Source of the DNA: Pedosphaera sp. | Lineage (GTDB): Bacteria; Verrucomicrobiota; Verrucomicrobiia; Limisphaerales; Pedosphaeraceae | Direction: 5' to 3' | Assembly: GCA_028293285.1 (NCBI GenBank) | Contig: JAQGPC010000101.1 | Span: 1-64,000 of the forward strand | Length of the DNA stretch: 64,000 bases | Shown here: piece after piece, positions 8,162 through 18,594 of the stretch | Position numbering within the stretch: the stretch's first letter is position 1 | How the letters are laid out: the number at the start of each line of letters is the position of its first letter | Translations under genes and position numbers: made by a program | Notes under the pieces: generated by a model | Told to the model about the DNA's origin: nothing | Seen by the model: only the letters and a program-made list of their open reading frames with translations | The model's database searches: none

Positions 8162-10618
8162 TCACTGACTCGTTACCCGATAAATGCATTGCGCACCCGT
8201 CAAATTATCGACAATCCGCTTGCGTGTGCCATCGCCTGATACAGTCATAAGCGTTTGCCAATTTGCGAGATCGTTGGTCTTGAACTGAATCACATGCGTG
8301 ACGGCTGCTTGTGAATCGAATTCAAACTGCAGCTGTCCATTGGTGATCGCCACGCTTACAAGCTTTACCGGCTCCGGCTTGCTGGCGTGAACCGCGAATT
8401 CAAACACGCCTAGAAAACCAACACTGGCAGTTCCACCTTCACTTCCAACGACTCTCACGCCATTTATTCCCGGTTGAGGATCGCTCAACTGAAAATGGGT
8501 AGTAACATGCGTTGGCGGGCCAGAAACAACTGCTGGCAACTGGTGCCCATTGAGCATCTGCAAATAATCCGAAGTGCGTGCCACTGTTAACCATGAGCTT
8601 CCACCATTAGTCGTGACCTGCACCATCGGTTCGATCAAATGCAATGCAGCCGAGAGCACGCCTCCCGCCCCTGGCCCGGCATTGTTCACTCCAAACCAAC
8701 CACCATCGGAGAAAATGGCGAGGCTCAATTCCAAACGGACTATTGGATTCGTAATCGGTTGGCTCCATATTACTCCCACAAAACTGGCGGTGTCCGTTCC
8801 AGTCCCATTAAAAGTATCCACGCGCGTGGACGAATCACCATCATTAATGCTCCCAACCACACCCGCATGAATCAACGAAGTTTCTGTGCCGCTGTTAAGC
8901 GCCGCTTTAGTCCCAAGAATTCCCGTCCCCTGCGGTGCGATGTCTGGCGAAACAAATAAATTCGTCTGCTCCAACAGTCCAAAAATCGACAGGCTGTATT
9001 GCCCGCCAATATAAACTTTTCCGTTGGCGATCGTAGGCACGGCAAATTTAGTGCCAGTTGGAAGCTGATCCCGATTTCCCGGCGCGTTTGTGCTGTTATA
9101 AAGTTCCGTCGTCAAATTCACCGGGTCATAAGCTGCCAATATCGCCGGAGTCCCCATCTGCACCGTCCAGATAATTCCGCCATTGGTTCCGTTCGCCGTC
9201 ACGCTCGGCGTTGAGCCTGGAAACCCGAAGGTGCGCGGTCCCACAGAGACTGGAGTGGTGACAAGCAATCCGTTATTGAGTGCAAAGGCCTTGAGTTTGT
9301 CCCCCGTAGCCGCGTAGTAAACTCTTCCGTTGAAATAAGCAGGAGTATCAAAGGACCCTTTTATCTGGCCAGTAATCGTCTGCAGGACATAGTCCACCGT
9401 TCCTGTGGAGTTGTAATGATGATTGCCCGCAGTCATCTGGTCGCGATTGATCAGATAAATTTTGCCTTCCTTTCCCGCCCCAACCAACAAATGCGGAACA
9501 GCCCCTGGCTGATCAGGAAGTATCAACACCCCGCCAGAACCAAGATCTCTATCAGCATCCTGCAAGGCCTGTTGATTGTAAGGAGCAAAGTAATCCGTCA
9601 CTGCCAGCCCGTTCACAGTTGAAAGCCGGATGAAACTATCACCATACTCCGTGCCTCCCGAATTATTTGTCGCGTTGAAAATTCCGTTGCCAACCTCGAA
9701 ATACAGGTTGGTATTGGCATCGACTGCCAATCCTCCCCCTGCCATCCAAATTCCGCCCTCGCCGGCATTCGCTCCATAAGCCGCTGTCGTGCTGTTGGGT
9801 GTCGTATTGAAAACATAATTGGCAAGCTGTTGGAGTGTGCCCGGATCATATCCAATGACCCAGCCATGATACGGATCGGTATCACCATACCCGCAATACG
9901 CGAGATAAAGAATTCCACCAGCAAGCGTCAAAGCACATCGTTGAAGCTGCTGCTTTGCTTGAAATATTTGTCTTCCGCCGACGCTTCCCGCTCCCACTCC
10001 CGGTATGGACACACCAACTACCACAGGACTGTTCGTTCGCTCTGTTCCGTTGGTGATATTGAGCGCATGCAAGCGATGAAAATAGTTTGCCCCCTCGTGC
10101 GTAAACGCATCGACAAAGAGAGTTCCTGAAGCCAGATCAATCACCGGCGTCCCGGTAATTCCCACCTCCGGCTGAATGTCGGGAAATGGTTGATAACGGT
10201 TGCCGAAATCATTATTAGGCGTGATCGCGGATGGTCCAAGATTTGTCTGCCAGATCAATCCCCGCGTCGGGCCGGCATTGCTGTCCGCATCAAACGCATA
10301 AACCGTATTGTGCTGGGTGGCAACAAACACAACGTTATGCACGCCCTTGCCGGGAATCGGCAGATTGGAAACATAAAGCGGCTGGGCATAAACTTGTCCA
10401 TCCACACTATAGGAGCCGAGCTTGCCAAACGTTGTTTGATTGGCATTCGTCGGCGTCAGGATGGTCTCATTCAGATTTTGCCCGGTCCGACCGTTATCAT
10501 TGTGATAGGTGAGAACATTGACTTGGGCGAAGGCACTGGTGACGGCGAGAAGAGAAGCAACCATCCCGCATGCAATCCATTCACGACGATCCATCATAGA
10601 ATAATTGGAGTTTTGCAA
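8162..10618 (-). CDS. Secreted PQQ-type beta-propeller protein with C-terminal unknown domain
   Basis: An 818-residue exported protein (signal segment about 14-31, MVASLLAVTSAFAQ). Residues 35-560 form a repeat of propeller blades in the style of PQQ/outer-membrane propellers: VNVLTYHNDNGRTGQNLNETILTPTNANQTTFGKLGSYSVDGQVYAQPLYV, NTVYAFDAD, GKIYLINRDQ, GRVYYAATGDKLKAFAL, GKVYIGGQYSLSIFGL. No obvious quinone ligands were confirmed, so enzymatic activity is unproven. Residues about 600-730 hold a domain with the pattern RVDTFNGTG...FVGVIWSQPITNP...FSDGGWFGVN that is also found twice in the next gene. The C-terminus is the common secreted-protein tail. The ATG at 10597 is an alternative start. 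Confidence 0.75.
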   Translation of the reverse strand: MQNSNYSMMDRREWIACGMVASLLAVTSAFAQVNVLTYHNDNGRTGQNLNETILTPTNANQTTFGKLGSYSVDGQVYAQPLYVSNLPIPGKGVHNVVFVATQHNTVYAFDADSNAGPTRGLIWQTNLGPSAITPNNDFGNRYQPFPDIQPEVGITGTPVIDLASGTLFVDAFTHEGANYFHRLHALNITNGTERTNSPVVVGVSIPGVGAGSVGGRQIFQAKQQLQRCALTLAGGILYLAYCGYGDTDPYHGWVIGYDPGTLQQLANYVFNTTPNSTTAAYGANAGEGGIWMAGGGLAVDANTNLYFEVGNGIFNATNNSGGTEYGDSFIRLSTVNGLAVTDYFAPYNQQALQDADRDLGSGGVLILPDQPGAVPHLLVGAGKEGKIYLINRDQMTAGNHHYNSTGTVDYVLQTITGQIKGSFDTPAYFNGRVYYAATGDKLKAFALNNGLLVTTPVSVGPRTFGFPGSTPSVTANGTNGGIIWTVQMGTPAILAAYDPVNLTTELYNSTNAPGNRDQLPTGTKFAVPTIANGKVYIGGQYSLSIFGLLEQTNLFVSPDIAPQGTGILGTKAALNSGTETSLIHAGVVGSINDGDSSTRVDTFNGTGTDTASFVGVIWSQPITNPIVRLELSLAIFSDGGWFGVNNAGPGAGGVLSAALHLIEPMVQVTTNGGSSWLTVARTSDYLQMLNGHQLPAVVSGPPTHVTTHFQLSDPQPGINGVRVVGSEGGTASVGFLGVFEFAVHASKPEPVKLVSVAITNGQLQFEFDSQAAVTHVIQFKTNDLANWQTLMTVSGDGTRKRIVDNLTGAQCIYRVTSQ

Positions 10619-10768
10619 AGCGTGTTCAGATTCGTCTCATCGATCCCATGCGTGAATAACATTTCGGGTCGTAATGGTAAAGTGGCGGGAGCGTTTAAGC
10701 ACTCCCGCCAGCTCAATCCCAAGCCAGCCATTCGAACCCAGATGGCCGCCTAACTCTTGAAACAAAAC

Positions 10769-13700
10769 TTACGGCAGACTGAGCCGATAAAACCGGTTGC
10801 CGCCGGTTATAGGAACCACCACCTGATTCTGGCCATCAATCAGCGTAACCGGACTGGTCACCTTTACCCAACTCGCCGTGTCCACGGCCGTGTTTTGTTG
10901 GAGCACAAAGCCTCCAGCAGAAGCAAGCCATGAGAACACGAACGTATTGGTGCCTGTGGTTTGCACGGACAATCGCGGCAGGCTTACAAACGAGAAGTTG
11001 CTGATTATCTGGGTGGAGGCCACGCCTCCACTGGCGCCGGTGATGCCAACATAAGCCGTATTGGTCCCGACGATGGATGGCAGATTAGCGATGTAATTAG
11101 TGCTGAACGACAGACCAGTCACCGCATCCGTCAATGTCAACGACAGGGTTGCCCCATCATAATTGAGGTTCACCCCAATCGGATCGCCACTGGCAATGTT
11201 GACGGGAGTTGTCGGGGAGTAGGGTGCCCCGGTAGCACCATTGCTGCGCAAGGCAATCCCTGGTGTGTTCGGACCGTAGATGTTGAATTCAAGCGCAGCG
11301 CTCGGTGTAATTCCGCCGTAACCCAAACCACCACCGCCGGCGCCGAGTGCCGATGGACCTGCTGCTGAATTCTGCAGCACAAACGTCGCACCATCAGCCC
11401 CGCCACCGCCCACATCCTGATACGTGAACGAAGCTCTAAACGCTCCAATGTATTGTGGATAATTCAGGAAGCTGCTCCGCGCTTCATTGCCCTGACCATC
11501 AATCAATGTCAGCACATTATTGCTGATCACGGCGCCGCCATTTTGCGTCCAGCCGCCACCGTTGTTGAGGACGATCCTGGAGACTGCCAGGGTGGCGACC
11601 GCACCGGCATTGTTCCCCGCACTATTGGTCATGAATAGTTGGTAGGTTCCCGCGTCACTGGCAAATACCTGGGCAATAGTTAAAACGTTGGAGTGAGCCC
11701 CGCTGATGTGACCGTTATCCGTGAGATTGGTTCCATTAAACTTCCACTGATAGGTTATGGGCTGGGTTCCCGTGACATACACGGAGTACGTAAGCGGTAA
11801 TCCACTCGGATACGTCTGCGAGAGGGGCGCAACATCCAGCAAAATCTGTGGCGCACCAGCAACATTGGTATACGCATTCGCGGGAACTCCGAACGAACTC
11901 AGTTCTGAGATGGAAAGGAACTCAGCCGCCGGAGCAATGCCGGTCTTGGCCGATGCCAAAGCGTTAGCAGGCACGCCACCCACCGCCCAACCATAACCGG
12001 TGCGTTGGCTGGCAGGCAGGTGCGACAGGTCGAATGCTATCGGGCTGTTGACCGGAGCACTGCCATTTGGCGCATCGATTTCCCAGGAGAAGATGTTTCC
12101 ACTCACGAGTGTGGCTGGAACTGCCACCCAGCCTCCACCGCTTTCCGGAGGTGTTTGGCTCGGATCCTGGGGGCTCTTCAGCAGATAAAGGGTTGGCTGC
12201 GCCGACCAGTCCCCACCATCGCCGAACTGGTGGCCGAGATCAACTTTGACCACTCCAAATACTTGAGGCTGATTATAGATCAATCCCACGAAATCACTCA
12301 GTCCCAAGTTGCCGCCAAACGTATCCACATTATCCGTGTTGGCATTACTGATATATTGAGCCACTCCATTGGTCAGCGCAGATAACATTGCCGCCCGTCC
12401 TTGATGATACTGATTTGCGACCAGATTCAGTGCTGGCCAGCTCTTAGAAAAAACCGGCACTGTTTGCGTCCCAAGGGTGTTGCCAAACGTATCCATCACG
12501 CCCGAAACTGTCACGGTAAGATTCGAAACACTGGGAGTCCCTGAAACCGGCAGGTTCACTCGCAATTGATATGCGTCCTGGCTGATACCAACAATCGCCA
12601 AGCCGGGATCATTAAGAACGTAATTAGCGCTATTTTGCGCAGTACCCGGATCAACCGGCTCATCGAACCACACGTCCACATTGCCAACCAAGTCAATCGT
12701 GGCAGCAGCCACGATCGGCGGCGTGGTTCGAGGCGTTATCGTGAGCGTCGCCACCTGGCTGGTGATCGAAAGCAAGGCGTTGCTCGCAATCAAACTGAAG
12801 TGCGCCCCGTTATCGCCGGTCGTTGTCTGCGTCGTGGTATAGATCGCATTGGTGGCGCCATCGATGGCGATACCATCCCGCAGCCACTGATAATTGATGG
12901 CGAGAAAATTTGTATTGATGATCCCCGAGAATATCGCCCGCTGTCCAGCCACCACGGTGATATTCGTCGGCTGCTGCACGAACACTACAGAATTGCTCGC
13001 TGGGAAACCGTAGGCGCGCATTTCACTGAATGACAGGAACCCATTGGCCCCCGCTCCTCTGACACCTCCCACCGCCCAGCCATAACCAGTTCTTTGATTG
13101 ACGGGCAGGCTGGACAGATCAAATACAATCGGCGTGTTCGGCGATGGATTGGGATCGACACCGGTCGCTGGAAATTGACTGCCGCTGATAAGATTGGCTG
13201 GCACTTTTATCCAGTCATTCGTATCCGCCTCTGGCCGGGTCGTATTGGAATCAACCGGATTTTTCAGAATATAAACATTGGGCTGCGCCTTCCAATTCCC
13301 ACCGTCGCTGAATTGCTGGCCGAGATCCACCTTGATTTCACGCATGTCCACGGCCGAGGGATAAAGCATCCCGCCGAACTGTGTCAGCAGGGCGTTCGCC
13401 GCCCCGTCAAAGGTGTCAAATCCCGCTCCGTTGCCATTGGCCGTGGTATTCACGAGGCCGTTATTCATCGCGGTAAAATCCACGCTGCGAGTTGGAGAAA
13501 CATGATAAATATTGGCCAGCACGTTCACGGCGGGAAGCCGGACTCGAACCGGAATGTTCGTGGCGGTGCTGTTTCCGCCGGGATCCTGGACTCCACTGAC
13601 AGACAAGGTCGCATTGGTCGGCACCAATCCTCCGGAAATCCCCAGAACGACGCGCAGACCGCGATTGCCGAGGGTCGCATTGGTTATGCTAAGGCCGGGT

Positions 13701-16141
13701 GCATTGTTCAATATATAATTGGCCAGATTGGTTGCGGTTGGTGTGGTCACGGCCGCGTTGAACCAGACATCAATGGTCGTCAGTGCGCTCGCGGATGGCG
13801 CATTATCGGCCATCGCGATGGAGGCACCGGGACTGACATCGTTGTTAAAAATGGTAACGGTATCGTTGTCCGCATCACCAATGGTGTAGTTCGTATTGCC
13901 GATGAGCATGAGATTGACCGTCTCCGAGGATTGCTGGAACGCGAAGTCAATCGGCTTCACAAACACCTGCGCGTTGCTCGCTCCCGCAGGAATGATCACC
14001 GAACCGGAGAGATTGGTGTAGGCCACGCCATTCGTGGCCGTTCCTCCCAAGGCGTATAATACAGTCAGGGGACTGTTCGTGCTGCCTGAGCGGGTAACGG
14101 TAAATACGCCTGGTGGAGTGGCCTTCTCAGCCGTGGTAGGCACCGTTGCCACCACGTTAACTGGCGGAATCGAAGGGCTGGAATCGTCCGATCCACCCCC
14201 GGAAGCCAGAGCCAAAATCGCATCCGGACTCAGGGCTCGATTGTAAATCCGCACATCATCCATCTTTCCCTGAAAATAACCGTCTTGTGGGAAATCGCTT
14301 CGCCCTACATAGCAATTGGTTCGTGTCACCACATTCGGCACACCGGAAAGCGTGCCGCTGGCCGCCACCGTGCCGTTCTTATAGATGACGACATTTCCAG
14401 AGGCATCCATGGTAACTGCAAAATGCTGCCATTGGTTCAGAAGCAAGGCTCCAGGCGCAGTGACTTGTCCTGCGGTAGGGAAGCCCAGGCGCACCTCAAA
14501 GGTCAGGTCGGCGCTGTTCCCGTTGCGGGAAAAAATAATGTTGTTATTATCAGGACCGTTGCCCAGGTCAATGAAGCGCGCCCAACTTGTCAGGCTCGTG
14601 GTGGGATTAGCCCACAACGCCACGGTCATTCCCTGTGAAAAGTTGCTATATCCATTTTGCAGAGCAATGTGACCGGCCTGCCCGTCAAACTTTACCGCCC
14701 GCAGAACCTTTCCGGTATAACCCGGCAACGCACCATTCACCAAAGTGCCATTCCTTCCATTGCCGGAGAAATCGCCGATTATCGTTCCAGTTGTTTCATC
14801 CAGTCGGAACCAGGTATTCAGGTTTTGCTCGACACTCACCGAGCTGCTTGGCGCAATGGGATTCAAGGCGAGATCTTTTACATTGTTCACTGTCACGGTA
14901 TAAGCAACTCCTGGAGTTACCCCGGAAACCCGCAGCAATACCGTGGCCGGGTCAGGACCAATTTGGGCGCTGGTAATCGTCACACCATTATTAATGGCAT
15001 AGTTGCTGATATTAGTGCCACTCGCCGGATCAACTCCTTCGCTGAACACCACCGAGATGTCGCTCGCGAGATTTCCCAGAATGAGCGCATCAACCAGAGT
15101 AGGAGGCGTAAAGTCAGGTTGAACAGAAATGGTTGTCGAAGCGCTGGCCGTGCCAAGGTTGTTGGTGACGGTAACACTGTAAACCGTTCCATCCTGCCCG
15201 GTGCCTACGCGTGGGATGTGATAGGTCAATAGATTGCCATTGGCTACTGCCACACCGTTGCTGAACCATTGAACAAACGCTGGCTGAGTCGCTTCGGCTG
15301 TGATGGTCAGGTCAAGCGGACGGCCATTCACAACCAGGGTGGGATTGGCCAGCGCCGTTACTGGCACTCCCAGATAATCCGTCAAAATCGCCGGCGCTTT
15401 GGCCAGTGGCGGATAGGAGGGATCATTCAAATCCACCGGGTACGGCCACAGATGGTTGCCTGAAATGATGTTTTCGTAACTCCCATCCGGCAAAGTCCAG
15501 GTCACTTCGCAATGGTCTCCTCCCACCCCCTCCTTGTGAAACATTTCAAAATAATACTTTTGGCCAGCCACCAGGGAAATCGGTGCTGATTTTTGCCCCG
15601 CATTTTGCGAAAACGTTAAGAACCCAACCGCCGTAGCATTTTCACAGATTTGAACCCGGTTGGCTGGATTTTCATTAGTGCTCAACCAGAATTGCCCCTC
15701 ATCATCACTGGCAAGTGCGAAAGTGTATTGCCCCGTTTGTGGTGCTTCAATGAACCCGCGCGTCCAGGCACCGTAATTATCAGCAAAACCTTGCGATTCT
15801 TGAAGCCCATTGGCCAGCACCTCATAAATAGTTGGCGCGCTGGGGAAACTCGGATCGCTCGTCAGATTGCTTACTGTATTTCCCGGAATGGGATCGTAAA
15901 AGAGTTTCAAGGCCACGCCAGCGCGAGCTGGCAAAGCTGCCACCGCCAACAACGACACAAGCGCCACGAAACCAGTCAAATATCTGATTGGATTACTCGC
16001 GATTTTTAGACATCCCGCTGGGGTCACGCCCTGAGGAGGCAATGCAGATGAATTTTTGCAGGTTCTTTTCATATTAGTAGAGTTGGGGGATTTTTTAAAT
16101 ACGTGGCTTGATGTTCCAAAGTAGCGGAATGTTGCTGCCAT
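10769..16141 (-). CDS. Giant secreted PA14/LamG/Calx-beta/Ig-like/lectin protein
   Basis: 1790 residues with a long export signal (hydrophobic stretch about 53-72, ending LPARA). Domains in order: PA14-like (FYDPIPGNTV...GFIEAPQTGQYTFALASDDEGQFWLST, about 80-240); Ig-like; Big/SwmB-like block (VDALILGNLASDISVVFSEGVDPAS); LamG (NTWFRLDETTGTIIGDFSGNGRNGTLVNG..., about 450-640); Calx-beta (VNVVATVPTTAEKATPPGVFTVTRSG..., about 660-770); two copies of a DTF-G/FSDGG-W module of about 170 residues separated by Ig and SwmB-like blocks; an Ig domain; and a C-terminal L-type-lectin-like fold (LNNGGGWTQNGGAVISNNVLTLIDGQGNEARSSFLN...). It is likely a surface carbohydrate-binding or adhesion protein. It starts 6 bases after the prepilin-like gene's stop, so both are probably one transcript. 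ATG 16072 (MKRTCK) is an alternative start. Confidence 0.8.
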   Translation of the reverse strand: MAATFRYFGTSSHVFKKSPNSTNMKRTCKNSSALPPQGVTPAGCLKIASNPIRYLTGFVALVSLLAVAALPARAGVALKLFYDPIPGNTVSNLTSDPSFPSAPTIYEVLANGLQESQGFADNYGAWTRGFIEAPQTGQYTFALASDDEGQFWLSTNENPANRVQICENATAVGFLTFSQNAGQKSAPISLVAGQKYYFEMFHKEGVGGDHCEVTWTLPDGSYENIISGNHLWPYPVDLNDPSYPPLAKAPAILTDYLGVPVTALANPTLVVNGRPLDLTITAEATQPAFVQWFSNGVAVANGNLLTYHIPRVGTGQDGTVYSVTVTNNLGTASASTTISVQPDFTPPTLVDALILGNLASDISVVFSEGVDPASGTNISNYAINNGVTITSAQIGPDPATVLLRVSGVTPGVAYTVTVNNVKDLALNPIAPSSSVSVEQNLNTWFRLDETTGTIIGDFSGNGRNGTLVNGALPGYTGKVLRAVKFDGQAGHIALQNGYSNFSQGMTVALWANPTTSLTSWARFIDLGNGPDNNNIIFSRNGNSADLTFEVRLGFPTAGQVTAPGALLLNQWQHFAVTMDASGNVVIYKNGTVAASGTLSGVPNVVTRTNCYVGRSDFPQDGYFQGKMDDVRIYNRALSPDAILALASGGGSDDSSPSIPPVNVVATVPTTAEKATPPGVFTVTRSGSTNSPLTVLYALGGTATNGVAYTNLSGSVIIPAGASNAQVFVKPIDFAFQQSSETVNLMLIGNTNYTIGDADNDTVTIFNNDVSPGASIAMADNAPSASALTTIDVWFNAAVTTPTATNLANYILNNAPGLSITNATLGNRGLRVVLGISGGLVPTNATLSVSGVQDPGGNSTATNIPVRVRLPAVNVLANIYHVSPTRSVDFTAMNNGLVNTTANGNGAGFDTFDGAANALLTQFGGMLYPSAVDMREIKVDLGQQFSDGGNWKAQPNVYILKNPVDSNTTRPEADTNDWIKVPANLISGSQFPATGVDPNPSPNTPIVFDLSSLPVNQRTGYGWAVGGVRGAGANGFLSFSEMRAYGFPASNSVVFVQQPTNITVVAGQRAIFSGIINTNFLAINYQWLRDGIAIDGATNAIYTTTQTTTGDNGAHFSLIASNALLSITSQVATLTITPRTTPPIVAAATIDLVGNVDVWFDEPVDPGTAQNSANYVLNDPGLAIVGISQDAYQLRVNLPVSGTPSVSNLTVTVSGVMDTFGNTLGTQTVPVFSKSWPALNLVANQYHQGRAAMLSALTNGVAQYISNANTDNVDTFGGNLGLSDFVGLIYNQPQVFGVVKVDLGHQFGDGGDWSAQPTLYLLKSPQDPSQTPPESGGGWVAVPATLVSGNIFSWEIDAPNGSAPVNSPIAFDLSHLPASQRTGYGWAVGGVPANALASAKTGIAPAAEFLSISELSSFGVPANAYTNVAGAPQILLDVAPLSQTYPSGLPLTYSVYVTGTQPITYQWKFNGTNLTDNGHISGAHSNVLTIAQVFASDAGTYQLFMTNSAGNNAGAVATLAVSRIVLNNGGGWTQNGGAVISNNVLTLIDGQGNEARSSFLNYPQYIGAFRASFTYQDVGGGGADGATFVLQNSAAGPSALGAGGGGLGYGGITPSAALEFNIYGPNTPGIALRSNGATGAPYSPTTPVNIASGDPIGVNLNYDGATLSLTLTDAVTGLSFSTNYIANLPSIVGTNTAYVGITGASGGVASTQIISNFSFVSLPRLSVQTTGTNTFVFSWLASAGGFVLQQNTAVDTASWVKVTSPVTLIDGQNQVVVPITGGNRFYRLSLP

Positions 16142-16147
16142 GAATGT

Positions 16148-16999
16148 TTATTTGGGAGATCGTTGCAATGGATCCCAAAAGTGAGAATTAACCAGGCTAA
16201 GGGAGGAGCCGCCAGCGGGATCGGCTGGCGGGTTGATGGATTGATCCTTGCGCGGTTCCGAATGGCCGTCGTTGAAGACGACTACACCAGTGCCTAAATG
16301 CCGTATGGGATCAATGCCTTCATGTTGCCCGCTGGTGCTTTTGCCCGGATCTGGGTCCATGCAGGCATTAGGCCACCAAAGACTGGAAGACCACTCATCA
16401 TATTGCACCGGGTTTTTATCCCCGATCAGCAGATTTTCACTCGGGCGCACAATGGAAGTGCGCTTGAATTGGGTTTCAAAAGTGAAATTGATCCCAACCA
16501 CCGAAATACTGCCGGAAGTATAAGGATAATGCCCTAAAAAGAATCCGTTATATCCATAACCGACATGGTCGCAATCAAAGTTCCACGCCCAAGTCACTCC
16601 ATAGGTCACATTCTTGGGCTTGAGGGCAGGACACCGAAAGAGATTGGACTGGCTTTGTGAATAACCAATGATGCAACTACCCCACCAATTCGTAAGCGCC
16701 GTCGCATGGTTGTCTGCTTCGTTCTGATTGCGATGCGCCGGAAAGAATTCACGATTATCGTCGGTATAAAGCTGCATGAATATTGAAACCTGCCGAAGGT
16801 TGTTTAGACAGGAGATACGGTTCGCCTTCGATTTGGCTCTGGCAAGCGCAGGCAAAAGCAAACCGGCTAAAATCGCTATGATCGCAATGACCACGAGCAG
16901 CTCGATCAAGGTGAATCCCCCTCGCTGGCGTTTAACCTGTAATGGTGCCTGCGGTGAACTGCACTCCTCCTTGCTCAACTTCAAACGATAGGTTTTCAT
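16148..16999 (-). CDS. Prepilin-type N-terminal cleavage/methylation domain protein (H-X9-DG type)
   Basis: About 283 residues from ATG 16999; the longer frame from 17029 adds a poor N-terminus. A type IV prepilin leader is obvious: [46 protein letters not shown], with the G/FTLIE cleavage site and methylated Phe. The rest resembles the pseudopilin-like family abundant in Planctomycetes and Verrucomicrobia, including a C-terminal H-(X)n-DGH pattern ([18 protein letters not shown]). These are processed by prepilin peptidase and anchored in the inner membrane; most have no assigned role, and a cell may hold dozens. Directly followed by the giant PA14/LamG gene. Confidence 0.88.
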   Translation of the reverse strand: MKTYRLKLSKEECSSPQAPLQVKRQRGGFTLIELLVVIAIIAILAGLLLPALARAKSKANRISCLNNLRQVSIFMQLYTDDNREFFPAHRNQNEADNHATALTNWWGSCIIGYSQSQSNLFRCPALKPKNVTYGVTWAWNFDCDHVGYGYNGFFLGHYPYTSGSISVVGINFTFETQFKRTSIVRPSENLLIGDKNPVQYDEWSSSLWWPNACMDPDPGKSTSGQHEGIDPIRHLGTGVVVFNDGHSEPRKDQSINPPADPAGGSSLSLVNSHFWDPLQRSPK

Positions 17000-17433
17000 T
17001 TGCCTAAGCTTTATTCCAATTACGATCATGCGGTACGGCCAGCGATACGCTTTCAGCCATTGACTCTCGTCAGCACATTATTTAATGGGGTCGATCCAAT
17101 TAAACCTTCTTCAGCGGATTTTGGGAATGAGCTTTCGCGCAAATCATTTAAGATTTTTAACCGGTCACCAGTATTTACCCTCGGGTTCCATTAAGACACG
17201 CTTTGCCTTTTGCAAAGCCCTCGATGGCTTTGCACCTTTGCACACCCCTGTAGCCGGCTGCGACAAAGCCATTGACTGGCGCGGTCTTCTCCTGCTATTC
17301 CATGATGACTAAATACCCTCACCTTCTGTGCCGGATGATTCAGAGTGCGAGTGGACAAGATGAAGTGTTCGGAAAACGTGGCGTGACCCAGCCTCAAGAG
17401 CACGCGGTTGGTCACCGTTCCGCAGATCGTTAC
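17000..17433. other. Divergent intergenic region between prepilin-like and XylR-type genes
   Basis: 434 bases between two divergently read genes. It contains the 9-bp inverted repeat at 17211-17234 listed separately. The XylR-type ORF is open back to 17272, but that extension has no family resemblance. Confidence 0.4.
17211..17234. promoter_or_regulatory. Inverted repeat TGCAAAGCC-N6-GGCTTTGCA, possible operator
   Basis: A perfect 9-bp inverted repeat with a 6-base spacer lies 200 bases upstream of the XylR-type start, in the divergent region. Perfect dyads of this size fit LacI/XylR-type operators, but a transcript hairpin is equally possible. Confidence 0.35.
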
Positions 17434-18594
17434 ATGAGCAAACGCAGGGAAGTTGCGCTACTGATCGAAACCTCGAATGCGTATGCGCGGGGCATCCTCC
17501 AAGGTGTGGTCAGATATATTCGAGAAAATTCCCGATGGTCATTTTACATTCCTGAACAGGGCCGGGGCGACATCCCTCCCGGCTGGCTGGCTAACTGGCA
17601 GGGCGATGGCATCATTGCCCGCATCGAGAATCAGGAAATTGCCCGCTCAGTCGCGGCATCGGGTCTGCCCGCTGTGGATGTCAGTGCGGCCCGCTTGTTG
17701 CCTTCCCTGCCATGGGTTGAAACCGACGATCAGGCCATCGCCCAACTGGCCGCCGAACACTTGCTGGACCGCGGCTTCAAACATTTCGGCTTCTGTGGTG
17801 ATTCCCGTTTCAACTGGTCAAACTGGCGTTCGGACCACTTTGAGCAAGCCGTCCAGAAGGCCGGGCGCGGATGCCATCTTTACCGGTCAAGCATTTCACC
17901 AACGGCCCCCCTGGAAAATCAAGTTGCTGAAATCGCCCAGTGGCTCATCAACTTGCCGAAACCGGTGGCTATCATGGCTTGCTACGACATTCGCGGCCAG
18001 CAGGTGTTAGATGCCTGCCGCAATGCTGGTTTGGCAGTCCCCGATGAAGTCGCGGTAATTGGCGTCGATAATGACGCCCTTCTCTGCGATCTTTCCTCTC
18101 CCCCCCTCTCCAGTGTCGTACCTAACGCACAACGCACCGGCTACGAAGCAGCCGCCCTGCTCGACCAGATGATGTCAGGCGTGAAGGTGCCATCCGAAGC
18201 ACATTTGATCACTCCGCTTGGAGTCGCCACCCGCCAGTCCACCGATGTCCTGGCCATCGACGACCGGCATATTGCTCGCGCCACGCGATTCATCCGGGAG
18301 CACGCGCATGAACAAATCAATATCGAGGATGTATTAAAGGTTGTGCCACTGTCACGCCGCATCTTTGAAAGTCGCTTCAAAAAGATTTTGGGGCACACGC
18401 CTCATGAAGAAATCATTCGGGTCCGCATGAACCGGGTCAAAGAGTTGCTGACGGAAACAGAACTAAATCTCGCCGTCATCGCCGAACGAACCGGATTTGA
18501 ACATGTCGAATATCTCAGCACTGCCTTCAAAAAGAAAGTCGGCCTCTCTCCTAATCAATATCGCGCACAAAACCGTAAATTGCTGCACCACTGA
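17434..18594 (+). CDS. XylR-type regulator: LacI-like sensor fused to AraC DNA-binding domain
   Basis: 386 residues from ATG 17434 (MSKRREVALLIETSNAYARGILQGVVRYIRE), the standard start of this family; the track's longer frame adds about 54 unrelated residues. Residues 6-270 are a periplasmic-binding-protein-like sugar sensor (VDVSAARLLPSLPWVETDDQAIAQLAAEHLLDRGFKHFGFCGDSRFNWS; AVIGVDNDALLCDLSSPPLSSV). The C-terminal 100 residues form the AraC double helix-turn-helix (INIEDVLKVVPLSRRIFESRFKKILGHTPHEEI; LAVIAERTGFEHVEYLSTAFKKKVGLSPNQYR). The domain order matches Escherichia coli XylR. It is followed by a broken alpha-mannosidase gene on the opposite strand, so its regulated sugar genes may be partly lost. 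Confidence 0.88.
   Translation: MSKRREVALLIETSNAYARGILQGVVRYIRENSRWSFYIPEQGRGDIPPGWLANWQGDGIIARIENQEIARSVAASGLPAVDVSAARLLPSLPWVETDDQAIAQLAAEHLLDRGFKHFGFCGDSRFNWSNWRSDHFEQAVQKAGRGCHLYRSSISPTAPLENQVAEIAQWLINLPKPVAIMACYDIRGQQVLDACRNAGLAVPDEVAVIGVDNDALLCDLSSPPLSSVVPNAQRTGYEAAALLDQMMSGVKVPSEAHLITPLGVATRQSTDVLAIDDRHIARATRFIREHAHEQINIEDVLKVVPLSRRIFESRFKKILGHTPHEEIIRVRMNRVKELLTETELNLAVIAERTGFEHVEYLSTAFKKKVGLSPNQYRAQNRKLLHH

Noticed and set aside
10961-16009. Many plus-strand ORFs across the giant secreted gene
   Set aside because: They mirror the long minus-strand frame, whose PA14, LamG, Calx-beta and lectin domains are clear.
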